Below are positions 1 through 10,759 of a stretch of 64,000 nucleotides of DNA, one piece after another. A program made the translations under genes and the position numbers. Below the pieces are notes generated by a model. That model did not search any database. It was not told where the DNA came from and worked only from the letters and a program-made list of their open reading frames with translations. The stretch is from positions 92,501 to 156,500 of the forward strand of contig JAQJVL010000147.1 of NCBI GenBank assembly GCA_035578905.1, given 5' to 3'. Position 1 is the first letter of the stretch. Every line of letters begins with the position of its first letter. The DNA comes from Stictocephala bisonia (taxonomy: Eukaryota; Arthropoda; Insecta; Hemiptera; Membracidae).

Positions 1-200
1 AGCTTGCCATATATAGCTGAATATCAGCTACGTGATTCAGATTCCACGTAAAGTTGCAGGTCCCTTAGTGGCCTTGGCGATGGACTTTGAATAATTCGCT
101 CTTTTCGAGGATCAGTTTACCTTACTTAGTAACAATGACTACACTCATTCATTCGCCTCACATTAGCTATGAATCTACGATCAGCGTCTTACCAATGAAT
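1..200 (+). repeat. SINE-like dispersed repeat (family S2), cut by the window edge
   Basis: The stretch from the left edge to about 200 matches, in the opposite orientation, copies at 52228-52480 and about 63380-63595. Shared blocks in order are a box-B-like segment near 40-52 (GATTCAGATTCCACG), GCAGGTCCCTTAG, AATGACTACACTC, and a 3' block reading CTACGATCAGCGTCTTA followed by AATGAATA-type sequence. The box-B-like head and dispersed copies fit a tRNA-derived SINE; the SINE label is inference. Confidence 0.6.
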
Positions 201-1099
201 ATTAATAGTGAATACTAATAAGTTTTCTATCTAAGAGTTTCAAGGGATGTAAGTAGAGTGTATTTTACAAAATTAAATATTCTCCTAGTGAATAATAAAA
301 GAATTTATTTCAATAATGATGAAAAGGATGTTGAATCAAAATATCTAAGGCCTCTAGGCAACTCATCAACCACCTTCTGAGCACTATAACACTACCACTG
401 GCAAATAACATCCTAAAGTAGATTTATGTAAGGTAATGTACAAGATGGTTCAAGTATTTTGTAATCTGGGCATTAGCATATATAATGCTGTATTAAATCT
501 AGTCCCTTAAGTGTGTTGAATTACATTAAACAAATTGATCATAGCATTCTGAATATGCAACAAAAGATTTTAATTTATAAGTTTAAGACTTTATTTTATT
601 TACTTATTACTCAGCTAAACTAATTAATGTACAGAACAAGATATAAAAAATGTACCCAAATGGATAAAATTAACATAAACTAAATTAAAAACATATTAAC
701 TACAATAAAAACTCACAACACACTCAGAACCAACTCCACAAACTAAAAAACTTATAAAAACAAAATACTATAAATCAAGCAACGATGTAACAAAATGAAC
801 TATCCAACAACAACTTAAGGTAATCACTGACTCGTAGTAAATGAATACATTACCTATTTAAAAAAAATAATTTATTTATTTATGACTCTTTACATAACAG
901 CTACAGGTAAAAACCTAATACAGCCATTTTGACAAAACTATAACTACACAACAATTATTTTCAGTACAAAAATAAGTAAACTATGCTAAAAATATATAAT
1001 ACAGGCTTAACAGTAATAATCAACTATGTAGCGCGAGCTAACAAATAATATTTATCCAAACATAACTTTAGAAACAAAAAGAAGTTAAATATTGCAGTG
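201..1099. other. AT-rich stretch, nothing recognised
   Basis: Low-complexity AT-rich DNA with A-rich runs. It may include the 3' untranslated region of the minus-strand LINE at 1100-2540, but I see no clear tail. Confidence 0.5.
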
Positions 1100-2540
1100 A
1101 ATATCCATTTTATGAAAGTGAAGGAAATTTATTTAATTCAATTAAAAACAAACTCATTTTTGAATTAAAAACATCTATTTCTGTTTTAAACTTATTCAGT
1201 AGGCGAAGTGCTTTAAACAAAGACAAATTATAAATTTGTACAGTAACAACTTCGAGGTATGTAAAAAACTATGGATGAACGCAAATTACTTCTAGGGACA
1301 TATAAATTAATTTTATCTAATAAATAAGGGCTATCAACAAAATTGTGTAATAATTTGAACACCAAAATGATATTTGATTTGGCTCTTCTACTGGCTAACG
1401 ATTCAAATGAAAACAAAACTCTCAATATATCTGTTGAGAGATCTCTAGGACAAAAAATATTAAATCGTTTAAAATATAGGTATCTTAAGAATCTATTTTG
1501 AATGGCCTCTATTGATGATATGTGGTAATGTATATATGGATCCCAGATTGGGGCACAGTATTCTAGTCTGCTTCTAACAAATGAAAAATACAAACCGATT
1601 ATAGTTTCTATGGAAGAAAATAACTAGGTGTTTCTGGTGATAAATCCTAGCATTTGGAGTGATTTATTAATCATTGAGTTTATGTGAATGTCAAATTTGA
1701 AAAACGAATCAAAGATTACACCCAAATCCTTTATGTGTGCAACATTTTCCAATGGGATTGCATCGATGTTGTATCTTGAGGGATGTATTCCCTTTTTCCT
1801 CGAGTATGTTACAACAAAACATTTTTTTATGTTCAGGCATAATTTGTTTTCTGAACACCACAGAGCGAGTAAATCGAGAGAAGCCTGTAATAGAGTTACA
1901 TCTCTATCACTATTAATCATTCTATACAACTTTAAATCATCAGTATAAAGAAGACATTTAGCATAAGAAATTTTGCCTGGCAAGTCGTTGATAAATATTA
2001 GAAAAGGTAAGGGTCCAAGATTAGAACCTTGTGGAACCCCGGAAGTGCTGCAGTAAGGTTTAGATTTTAAATTTGAAACAACTACGAATTGAGTGCGGTT
2101 CCTAAGGTAAGATTCAAGAAAACAAACAAAATCTTTGGAAAGGTCAAAGGTTAATAACTTCTTGAGGAGTGGTCAACTTTGTCGAACGCTTTAGAAAAAT
2201 CCGTGTAGACTACGTCCACCCTTCCACCAACATCCAGTTCAGAAGAGACATCATATGAAAATTCCATCAAACTAGATACTGTTGACCTTTGGGGAATAAA
2301 GCCATGCTGTTGCAAGGATAGTTTAGATCTGATAGAAGAATAGATATATTTATATACAAGTGACTCAAACACCTTTGCGAACGCATTTAACAAAGAAATG
2401 GGACGATAATTTTCGACGTTTTCCTTCTTGCCTGATTTGAAAATAGGGACCACCTTGGCTTCCTTCCATTTATGAGGAAAAACACAACAAGATAAGGAAA
2501 GATAATAATAGAATGGATTATAATAATTGCAATACATTAG
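1100..2540 (-). pseudogene. Decayed non-LTR retrotransposon (LINE) reverse transcriptase, 5'-truncated
   Basis: Minus-strand relic of a LINE polymerase. Reading from 2537 downward there is the RT entry region (KWKEAKVVPIFKSGKK, then NYRPISLL), FSKAFDKVDHS, then a frame change near 2151-2175. In the new frame follow GVPQGSNLGPL, the catalytic motif as LLYTDDLKLY (codons at 1937-1948; alanine of the usual YADD is threonine), a thumb region ending LGVIFDS, and the C-terminal part (SRLEYCAPIWDP). A TAG at 1624-1626 interrupts this frame, which otherwise continues to 1228. A further frame change may extend coding to about 1106. The endonuclease and N-terminal half are missing. The motifs fit the Jockey/CR1-like group; clade assignment needs a tree. 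It cannot make an active enzyme as it stands. Confidence 0.85.
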
Positions 2541-3168
2541 CCAACAGTTTACTTCCGAATATTGAAATTTGGAACAAATTTAGTAATTTGTAAATTTAAA
2601 ATAATTAAGGGAAGTACAATAAGACTGACTGTAATGATTGTGATATGTTTTATGTAGGTCAGACTATAAATTTCAACTTATAAAACCTTTGTGAAAGCTT
2701 GACTTTCAAAACAAAAAGCCTTAAGATCATATGTAGCGAAATACCTTCTGAGTTTTTACCACTGTTTGAATTCAACCGAATTATTCAATGTTGGTATTCT
2801 CAAAGTTTTTATTAAGGGTAGGATTATGGAAAAATATTTATTTTTAAGGCCAAAATTCAAGGATCGTACCAGACTGTTCAATAAACAGGTTAATTTTGAT
2901 TCTGATTGAGATAAATTTTCACAACGTACAGTAATTTCGGCAAATAAGAAGATAGAAAGTAACCAAAAGTAATTTGCCAATTATATTTAACAAGTTTGAC
3001 TATTCAATCCGCATGAGTTTTCCGACCGTAACAAGTGTTAGTATAATAGTATCAATTGTGGTGGAATTGTGAATTCCTCTGGTATTAGAAAGGTAAAAGG
3101 GATTTTACCGAAATAGATCATCATGGTAACTTTTACATTTTGTATTTATACAAAAGTAAGCATCGTTA
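2541..3168. other. AT-rich stretch, nothing recognised
   Basis: A 74-codon minus-strand open frame at 2756-2980 has a hydrophobic start but no recognisable domain, repeat or splice context. I do not call it a gene. Confidence 0.5.
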
Positions 3169-3318
3169 ACAGTGGTATGGACCCAATCACCCACCTATAC
3201 ACGTACAGTGGTATGGACCCACCCACCGCCTATACACGTACAGTGGTATGGACCCACCCACCGCCTATACACGTACAGTGGTATTGACCCATCCACCGCC
3301 TGTACACGTACAGTGGTC
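3169..3318 (+). repeat. Minisatellite, about 35-bp unit, four copies (family M36)
   Basis: The core CACGTACAGTGGTATGGACC recurs every 35 to 36 bases (AGTG at 3171, 3207, 3242, 3277 and 3312), followed by CACCCACCGCCTATA. The same core forms larger arrays at 14389-14512, 16148-16722, 38062-38225 and 40318-40672. Confidence 0.9.
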
Positions 3319-3319
3319 T

Positions 3320-3561
3320 GTCAGAGAACAATATAGAAAAAATATCTGAGGAAAAATCCCAAATATTAATCCATACCAATATACGCCTTATTTTTCTATT
3401 TGTATGGTTAAACTATAATTGTATGACTATTATTATAGTTTTTATAGGTATTACATGAAAATAGTTGAACCATAAAAATAGAAAAATAAGGTGTATAATG
3501 GCATGGCTTAATATTTGGGATTTTTCCTGAGATATATTTTAAATATTGTCCTCTGTGAGAC
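3320..3561. repeat. Foldback (inverted-repeat) element, about 240 bp
   Basis: Two arms of about 90 bases pair across a short AT-rich centre near 3440. The left arm runs from GTCAGAGAACAATAT through AGGAAAAATCCCAAATATTA to TTTTTCTATTTGTATGGTT. The right arm is its imperfect reverse complement, ending at GTCCTCTGTGAGAC. It starts directly at the end of the minisatellite. No coding capacity. The structure fits a foldback MITE; no target-site duplication is obvious. Confidence 0.75.
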
Positions 3562-4306
3562 TGCAAGTGGCTCTAAAACATCCGAAGAAGCTCCAGTACA
3601 AAATACAATATTGCAAGAGTGTCTGCCCTTAGAGATTATAAACTCTACTGCACTAATCCGGTTGTAATGTCCGGCCAAGTTGTACAAAGCCATAAACCGG
3701 TTCGTAACTACTGCTTCATGTACTGAACTTAAGAAACCAAACTAAAGTTACTAAAATATATAAATAAATATTTTATCTACTCCACACGATCACGCAAGTA
3801 CACAGACTACCCCATGAATTAAGAATATTACACAATTTAATTATGTGTTAACGACTAATATTTTGTAAATATTGATAGCTCAAAATTTAACCGTAAACGA
3901 AGTTTCTTGTCTCTTAATAATATTCTTTTGGAATGTGTAATAATATAAAATGAATTAATTTTCATCTCTCTATATTGCGCAATAAGGACGGCTCGCAAAA
4001 TTGTCATAACTACCACAATTGTCGTAAAAAATTATAAAAAAAACTATTTGATAGTGAAACTGAAAATGGAGTCAAACGGCCCTCAAGGTACGTTAAATAA
4101 TACATAGGATCGCATCAATCTTGTAATCAAGACACAACCAATGTAAGCAGCAATTATATCTTCTAGGTGGTGTAGTTACTATTTATGTATGGTATTAGTA
4201 TCTGATGTTCTAAAACAAATAAAGATTTTACAACAAGAATGAACATTTAAAACTTGGTAGTAATTAGTATATTTATAATAAAAGTACAATGTAATTTACT
4301 ACACTC
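3562..4306. other. Unassigned AT-rich stretch
   Basis: No convincing gene or repeat. A 61-codon minus-strand frame at 3508-3693 overlaps the foldback arm and has no family features. Confidence 0.5.
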
Positions 4307-4404
4307 TAGTTCTATCCTGTTTTATTCTATTCTGTTTTGTTCCATTCAACACTATTCTGTTCTGTTCTGTTCTGTTCAATTATATCCTATCCTATTCTAT
4401 TCTG
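4307..4404 (+). repeat. Pentanucleotide microsatellite (TTCTG/TTCTA)n
   Basis: About 98 bases of degenerate five-base repeats, mostly TTCTG, TTCTA and ATCCT, with an uninterrupted TTCTG run near 4353-4375. The short plus-strand open frame over it is a by-product of the repeat. Confidence 0.85.
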
Positions 4405-5210
4405 GTGCCAAATACGTCATGAGTGTCAAATATATTTTCTAGGTCACTCATTACCTAGAAAAACCTGGTATTTTAAGCCCAATAGTTGTTACGACATTTA
4501 TATCTATATATAAAAAAAGAAAAAACAGCGGAATAGATCTGTTTTCTGAGAATAAAAGATTAGTTCAAATATCTCGCAGAAACACTCACTATTCTATTAA
4601 AATATGTTTTCCAGGAGATATTGGCTGGAATGAACGATTTTTCTAATGAATACACACGTAACAGCAATATACTAATGTGTTTAGTGTATTTATAGCATTT
4701 AACCTTAGCAAATTAATTATAATTACTGTTTTAGTACATTATAGTTTTACGATTATAACAAAAAAAATACGTGAATTATCTAGAAGTATAAAACAAATTC
4801 GTTAGTAAAAAAATGATTTCTACAAATAAACAATATCTTCATATAACAAATGATGTTAATGTTAGGTTGATATTGAGGACCCATCTTACTTATGAGATGT
4901 AGAAGCTCCATTTTCGTTCCCCCTTCTAGTCATAAGGGATCTAATGGCTTGCTATATTTGAAGTGGCGGGAAATAAAGCCGAGGTATTAAAGGAAGCGCC
5001 CTTACAGAATCCATTAGATTGATAGGGTTTGATACTATATTTACCAGTTTATCTGGAGAATTAAGTTATTGGGAACCTCTTTCTGTGGACAAAACAAGTA
5101 GGATTGTGTTTAAGTATAAGATGGTCCCCAGTTTTTCTACAACATTTAATTTGTTCAGTTTCAAATTCTTTGTTTCTATGTAATTTTACTAGTTTTGTTA
5201 TTATATTTAC
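4405..5210. other. Unassigned AT-rich stretch
   Basis: No gene, RNA or clear repeat seen. A somewhat less AT-rich patch lies near 4880-5050. Confidence 0.5.
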
Positions 5211-5425
5211 TGGCGTGGTGGTTCAGTGAATAAGGCTTTGAAATGTGAAGTGCAAAGTCCAAGTCGAATCTCCAACTGAGCTAAATTCTAACTTATTAAA
5301 GTTCACTCATGATATCTCCTTTCTAAATTTTACAATCACATCATTAAATTCCATAGCTGATGTACATGTCACAGGCAATCTTCAGAAAAATCTGTGAAGA
5401 CTTGATACGTTGAAGGGTTGCTGGT
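5211..5425 (+). repeat. tRNA-derived SINE copy (family S1)
   Basis: The head reads TGGCGTGGTGGTTCAGTGAA, like an RNA polymerase III box A, followed about 40 bases later by a box-B-like AAGTCGAATCTCC. The same head with diverged bodies occurs at 38301 and 62095. The body includes AAAGTTCACTCATG, echoing the GTTCACGCAC block at 6144 and 6747. Not a functional tRNA: the cloverleaf cannot be closed. Confidence 0.6.
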
Positions 5426-6097
5426 ATAATTAAATAACTCAACCTCAATTAATTAAAATATTTCAATTCATTTCTTGACTTTTTTTCTTTTTTTTTAATT
5501 AATGTATTCAAAGAAGCATTGTTTGGACGAGTAAATAGTTGTTAATCCTTTAATTTTAAAAATTAAGTATTGATAGTTTTTTATAACTCGTGGGTTTACC
5601 AAGGCACTTGGCCAGACGATGCGCAGTAGACTAATTGGAGTTGGGGGATCCGCCGAGTAAGTGTGTGTCATATAGTAAAAAAGTCTGAAATGTTTATTGT
5701 TGTTTACAGCCTGAATTAACTTCGTTATTGTTAAGAGATAAATAAGAAATAATTGCGAAAATTATTACTAATTAATTAATAAATGACACGTTTTACTTTA
5801 TTAAAATTGTTTATATATCTATTGATTATATCATAATTCAATTTATAAGCAAATTTGTGCGCCCATTTCCAGAGCAGACTTCGCAAATACAGCATAAAAT
5901 GTTGTTTTTATTTTAGCAATAAGAGGTTTTAATTCAAATTAAAAATGAAAAGAACCCAACTGATTGGCACTTATAATAAATGTAAAAACAAACAACAAAG
6001 AATGCGAAAATAAACTAATTCTTTTCCACTCAGAGAGACACTGCAAGCGTAACTCGGCTGGCAACACGGTATAACTGAGAGATAAGTGTTTTCACTA
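5426..6097. other. Unassigned AT-rich stretch
   Basis: No supported feature. A short minus-strand frame at 5971-6171 overlaps the first 122-bp repeat and is not supported. Confidence 0.5.
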
Positions 6098-6219
6098 TAG
6101 CTGTGAAAACAATAAATACATTTATTTTTATTAAAGGTCGCAACTTTACTAGTTGAATAAAGTTCACGCACAAGCCTGCAGGCCCATGTGAACTGGTTTA
6201 TGAATGTTTACGTTAAAAC
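6098..6219 (+). repeat. 122-bp direct repeat, copy 1
   Basis: Almost identical to 6701-6822: I count one mismatch (ACTAGTTG against ACTCGTTG). It holds AATAAATACATTTATTTTTA and a SINE-body-like segment, GTTCACGCACAAGCCTGCAG then GCCCATGTGAACTGG. The copies start 603 bases apart. Confidence 0.9.
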
Positions 6220-6700
6220 ATGGTGGAGGGATAACAGTGGTGGGACTGAGACTGCCCTCCCCTCCACTCCTAGTATTATTCCCCTCACGCGCAAACCAAG
6301 TGCCACGGTAAGCCTCGCGAGTTATACAGGTGTGGCTGTAATCATTAATAATTTTTTTTCATGCGGCCCCATGATTGGCTGTTGGGGTCGCAGTTGTTTT
6401 TCACAGGTTTCGGTATATATCTTTTCTTTTGTTTGTTTTGGTTTTTGACTATATCTGTTTGAATACAAATAAATCTTATGTTTAATAATGTAACTGGCTG
6501 TATTTAAACTGTATTATATATTATTGTATGATAACCAAGAATGTATTATATAATTTGGAGTACTTTGTTTAGACACTTTATATAGAGTATGTTATAATTG
6601 TGTTTCTTCAGTAATTTAAGTTTTTTTATTTTTCGTAAAATGTGCCTTTCTATTGTGACTAATCATTTTTCCTTAAAAATGTATTTCATCTGTATAACTG
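6220..6700. other. Interval between the 122-bp direct repeats
   Basis: Its first 200 bases are much richer in G and C than the surroundings (CCCTCCCCTCCACTCC, CCTCGCGAGTTATACAGG) and hold a CCAATC-like ATTGGCTG and a TATATATC string near 6372-6420. The rest is AT-rich. The repeat-interval-repeat layout could be a tandem duplication or a very small retroelement with terminal repeats; no primer-binding site or polypurine tract is evident. Confidence 0.4.
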
Positions 6701-6822
6701 TAGCTGTGAAAACAATAAATACATTTATTTTTATTAAAGGTCGCAACTTTACTCGTTGAATAAAGTTCACGCACAAGCCTGCAGGCCCATGTGAACTGGT
6801 TTATGAATGTTTACGTTAAAAC
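6701..6822 (+). repeat. 122-bp direct repeat, copy 2
   Basis: Second copy of 6098-6219 in the same orientation with one mismatch. Flanking bases differ, so the repeat edges are sharp. Confidence 0.9.
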
Positions 6823-7447
6823 GAATGCTTTTACACATTTTCTTGTAATCGGTGTATTGATATTTTTTCGGCCGTATATAAAATTGTGGTTATTCAAACC
6901 TTGATCAAGTTGGAATAATAAAACCATTACACTTTTTATGGAAGCTGATTTTACAATGTTGAACAAGTTACAACAAATGTTTTTACAGATATTTGCAGCA
7001 TTGTCATTCTTGAAAAATGCTTGGTGGGACATTCATTCTTGCAACATTTTCTATAGGCTTGGTGGGAAGAAACATTAATAACCTCCAAGTATTGTGCATA
7101 CACCTTAAAAGCATGCTTAATTGTATATAAATTTTGCGTTAAAGGACGGTGAGGAGGAAATAAGGCAATTTAAACGTTTGTATAGCTTTTAATATGAGGG
7201 TAAAATAAGATATATACACTACAAACGTATCTCAAAAAGTAATTGATAATAAAGCTGATTTAGTTTTAGTAAATTAAAAAATAAAATTGTCTTGGTTATA
7301 ATACAAACAATATTTCTGATAATATGTACATTTATACATTTTATACACGTTTGCAGTTTGGTTAACACATATGTTTTAATCTTTTTAGAACTACATGGAA
7401 ACAAAGGATAATAATTCAGGATTAACTATATTGAAACTGATTATGTT
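6823..7447. other. Unassigned AT-rich stretch
   Basis: Two short minus-strand open frames (6811-7032 and 7219-7404) lack domains and splice support. Confidence 0.5.
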
Positions 7448-7693
7448 TTAAAAATATAGGTAAAATACTTTCTCTAAGATGCGTAAAATAGTCTTTTGAT
7501 TATTTTGTTTGTTAAAAGGGCCTTTCAGAAAACCACATAAATTATCATAAATGCAAATAAAAAGAGAGAGGTTTGTCGGAAGAGGGTTGAACAAGTCATC
7601 CAATTTAGAAACTGCAAAAGGACATGCAAAAGCCTTCTTTCGTATTAATAGCGCAAGCCGGGGATGTGAGGCATTCAAGAAACCCCTTGGATC
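7448..7693 (-). CDS. Candidate exon 4 (possibly terminal) of an unidentified host gene
   Basis: A minus-strand frame opens right after an acceptor-like CGGCCTACAG (AG at 7695-7694) and runs 81 codons to a stop at 7448. It begins D-P-R-G-F-L and contains HPRLALLIRKKAFACPFAV then KLDDLFNPLPTN. The upstream exon candidate at 10642-10759 ends in phase 0 and this frame starts in phase 0, so they can be joined. Base composition is less AT-rich than the flanks over the first two thirds; the last 25 codons look AT-driven, so the real exon may end sooner, although I see no good donor. The complementary strand is also open here. I do not recognise the protein. Weakest of the four exon calls. Confidence 0.33.
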   Translation of the reverse strand, partial: DPRGFLNASHPRLALLIRKKAFACPFAVSKLDDLFNPLPTNLSLFICIYDNLCGFLKGPFNKQNNQKTILRILEKVFYLYF

Positions 7694-8744
7694 CTGTAGG
7701 CCGAACTGTGTAAAGTGGACTTCAGTTTACTCTGGACACGACCTTCTAAGCTTCATAGTTTTAATTTTCTTAGTCATTTGATAAGGATTGGAAATATATT
7801 TTATGGAACCACATTTCCATAAAACATTAGGCCACTTTTTAGAAATAGTTTAATTACATCACTTGTTTTTAATTATACCAATAGCATTGTGAGGGTGTTC
7901 AATCTTAGATTTCAAAGGAAACGTAAACAGGAAAGGAGTTGAACTCAGGTTTATCAGTATGCCATTGGTTATATTATGGATTACAAGAGGTTTTTTTTTG
8001 TTATGATCCTAAAATAAAAATGGTATTAGAGTAAATATGCATATCACATCACATTAATCAACACTATAGAAGCTAATTATGTTGATTTGGTCAACACAAT
8101 TAGAAAAAAGAAATAGAGGTCACTTTCTTATGGCAGTAACAAACGCCTCAATGTTAGTTAACATTAATGTAAATATTCATATATTTTTTAGAAATAATTA
8201 GTTACTACGTTTATTCATCAGGGTTCGGAGGGAAATAAGGGGAAGGTTGACCCTAATGTCTGCAAAGAGAGCTGGATAACTAACTACTCGACACCTAATG
8301 TTCTATAACTTGGCGTCCATTCAGCGAACTATTAGGTTTGACCTCTGTTTCTTTCTTCTTTGTGTGATTGTTATATGAATAGCAATTCGTGATTTGTAGC
8401 TTACTAGGATATCTTATTTTTGTCTACGAAAGTTGGTACACTTGTATCTTAGCTACCATCATCAGCCTCGTTTATACAGTAGTTAATTACTTATATAACC
8501 CCATTATTGGGGTATTATGAACCCTTTTGTACTAATAATTTAATTTAACTCCCTTGGAGATCTATGGTTGAGTTCCCTGAAAGTTTAAAAAAATGTAAAT
8601 ACGGATATTATTATATGTCTATCAGCCTTAAGTAATCATTATAATTATATGAATGATACCATAAACATAATATAATTATTTGATATGTGAAACAAAATGT
8701 TGAACATGGAAAAATATAATATAAAGATCTTCTAAACAGATGAT
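7694..8744. other. Putative intron sequence, nothing else recognised
   Basis: Between candidate exons 4 and 3 (putative intron 7694-10641). AT-rich, with no supported gene. Confidence 0.45.
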
Positions 8745-8890
8745 ATGGAAGAGCAATCAGCTGTTGAATATAGGAAAACAAGAAGGTTTTCAATATTTGA
8801 AGGCAGCTGGGACCGTTGCTGTCGGTTATTGTCACCCAGAATTGGTATTGAAGGGACGAAAGTTGGTGGTAGACCATTGGTATACACAAC
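8745..8890 (+). repeat. Dispersed repeat family R3, copy 1
   Basis: Diverged copy of a roughly 145-base repeat also seen at 26195-26340 and 37590-37736. Shared order: ACAAGAAGG, CAATAT, a GGGAC/GGCAGCTG segment, then GTCGGTTATTGTC-like sequence and a G-rich end (GGGACGAAAGTTGG). The open frames over it reflect its higher GC content and are not genes. Confidence 0.55.
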
Positions 8891-8892
8891 AT

Positions 8893-8916
8893 TTTATTAT
8901 TATTATTATTATTTTG
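8893..8916 (+). repeat. Trinucleotide microsatellite (ATT)n
   Basis: About eight consecutive ATT units directly after the R3 copy. Confidence 0.85.
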
Positions 8917-9849
8917 TGTTGGAAATAGCAAATAATATAAATAATATTATTTTGTGTACGGTTCAACATAAGTATAATGCAAATTTACATTAAGTTCAAA
9001 TGATATTTAATAATTTATTGAAGAATATAAAAAGATATTCATATTGAATTTTCTCTAATATTGCAACAAATTTTATGAGAACATTGATCTAAAATTCTTC
9101 ACAAACCCGATTTTTATTACTATAATTTAACTTATATATTTCTTACGGGTTTCTCAACTAAACAGACCAACCACATATGTAACTAAGCTTCACCAAGTTG
9201 ACTTGTATATTTTTCCTTTCAGTTTGAATACTTTTAAGAGAATTATATGAAACTAATTTGTTACTATATAACAATTACATAGTAAATTGTAAATCAGCTT
9301 ACCGTTTATCTACATTGAGTGAAATTCAGGCTACTTTAAACCTTTAAACGTAAACGATTGTAAATCGAGAATTATAATTACTAATATTTTTAATTTGTAC
9401 TTATTTGTAATGGAAATACAACCAAAAAAATGAATAAGCTGTTCTACACAAAACGAAAAAAAATTATTTGTTTTATTCCAGATTTTGTCCAAAAATGTGA
9501 CATTTCGGTTATAAGATATATAACATGACACCTGACTTTCCTTATAATTGTTAAAGAAAGGTCTATTTTTACTAGACCTTTATTTAACAAAAATACTAGA
9601 AATGTATGTTGAAATTTTTTACGTAGAGTGAATACATGTCTACAATTTATTGTTGATTCTAGAATTATCAGATACATTATTCCAACATATCTCATAAACA
9701 TCAGCCATTAGGCCTAACATTAAACAAACAAAAAACAAAAAAAATCTACACTAACTTCAAAATTAATTATGGCCATCCATTGTTTCTTTTACTAAGTGTT
9801 CATTTTGTGCGACATTGAACAAAAATCAAGTATATAGAGTGAATTTCTG
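8917..9849. other. Putative intron sequence, AT-rich
   Basis: No supported gene. Minus-strand open frames at 9331-9531 and 9444-9701 have no domain features. Confidence 0.45.
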
Positions 9850-10135
9850 ATTCTTATTAACTGCTCACACTCCATCACCAATAATTGACCTTCCCTCCCC
9901 AAGTAAAGTGACGATATTACAGCCACCCCAGTCATCGCAAGCTGACTATTCTTTACCGAAAACCAAATGGAACTTCTGTGTAGATATTGATAGATGAGTG
10001 GTTTTTTATGTTGATAATAACATTTGTTCTTATTGGAAGTTTCCATATTCGAGGGGATTCCCCTACTTCAGCTGTATCTGGTGTGCTCGTGATAGTAGAT
10101 ATATGAGTCAGTGACAGATTTAGGGTGTGGGTAGG
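9850..10135 (+). repeat. Dispersed repeat family R2, copy 1
   Basis: Matches 31556-31850 in the same orientation over about 285 bases. Near-identical stretches include ATAATTGACCTTCCCTCCCC, AAGTAAAGTGACGATATTAC and GCCACCCCAGTCATCGCAAG. The second half is more diverged (TTCGAGGGGATTC against TTCCAGGGGATTC). Probably a piece of a larger mobile element. Confidence 0.85.
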
Positions 10136-10641
10136 ATCTATTGAAGAAGTTTTTTGTCTAATAGGGTCTATTGAAAATATTTAATATACCAATATAGCAA
10201 CATGTCAATAAATCATAAAACTAGTTGAACAAGTGACTTTCCATAATATTAATTCAGGTTAATAGGAGATCTTGTTTTACCAGTTGACTTTAGTTGACAA
10301 GAAACCATTTCTACCCTAGGAAAAGTTCTACCCATTTGTAAAGCTTAAAGTTTTGCTGGCTAAGCGTTCAACTACTGTTTGCGTTATATTATTAACCTCC
10401 TCCGAGATGAACATATAACTCCTTACCTCAGACGTTTAAATTTACTGGAGTTACTTGATTATAGAATGAGCAAAGTTTTATCATAGCCATATAATCTTCC
10501 AATACAAAAATTCTTCCAATTTAGCTTCAAATATTTGTTCAACTTCAGCATCAGTAATCGGGACACGCATCAAGGTTTATCAATGTTAACTATACCAGCT
10601 CATTACACATCACTTTAAAATATATATTTTACTTTCCCTAC
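10136..10641. other. Putative intron sequence upstream-adjacent to exon 3 donor
   Basis: AT-rich, with no supported feature apart from the donor at its right edge. Confidence 0.45.
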
Positions 10642-10759
10642 CTGCATATTGTGGAATAAACTTGATTCTTCAACTGGAAATGTCGATAGTCGAGCTTGTC
10701 GCGGCTCTGATGTGGTCGGCGGTATTCGTGGAGACCTTGGTCGTGTTGTTAATGTTGGG
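10642..10759 (-). CDS. Candidate internal exon 3 of an unidentified host gene
   Basis: A minus-strand exon of 118 bases. Acceptor: CATACACTCAG, with AG at 10761-10760. Donor: ATGCAG then GTAGGGAAAG, with GT at 10641-10640. It carries one leading base, then 39 codons, and ends on a complete codon. The peptide is rich in Pro, Arg, Ser and Thr (PTLTTRPRSPRIPPTTSEPR near the start, EESSLFHNMQ at the end), typical of a disordered cytoplasmic or linker region. Synonymous codons are mixed and GC content is clearly above the flanks. The leading base completes an AGC serine with the two bases left by exon 2 (34284-34518). No domain recognised. A chance open frame is the main alternative; phase agreement and a good donor argue against it. 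Confidence 0.6.

Noticed and set aside
6098..6822. A complete LTR retrotransposon
   Set aside because: The interval is 481 bases with no coding sequence, primer-binding site or polypurine tract visible, and the repeats lack clear TG...CA ends.
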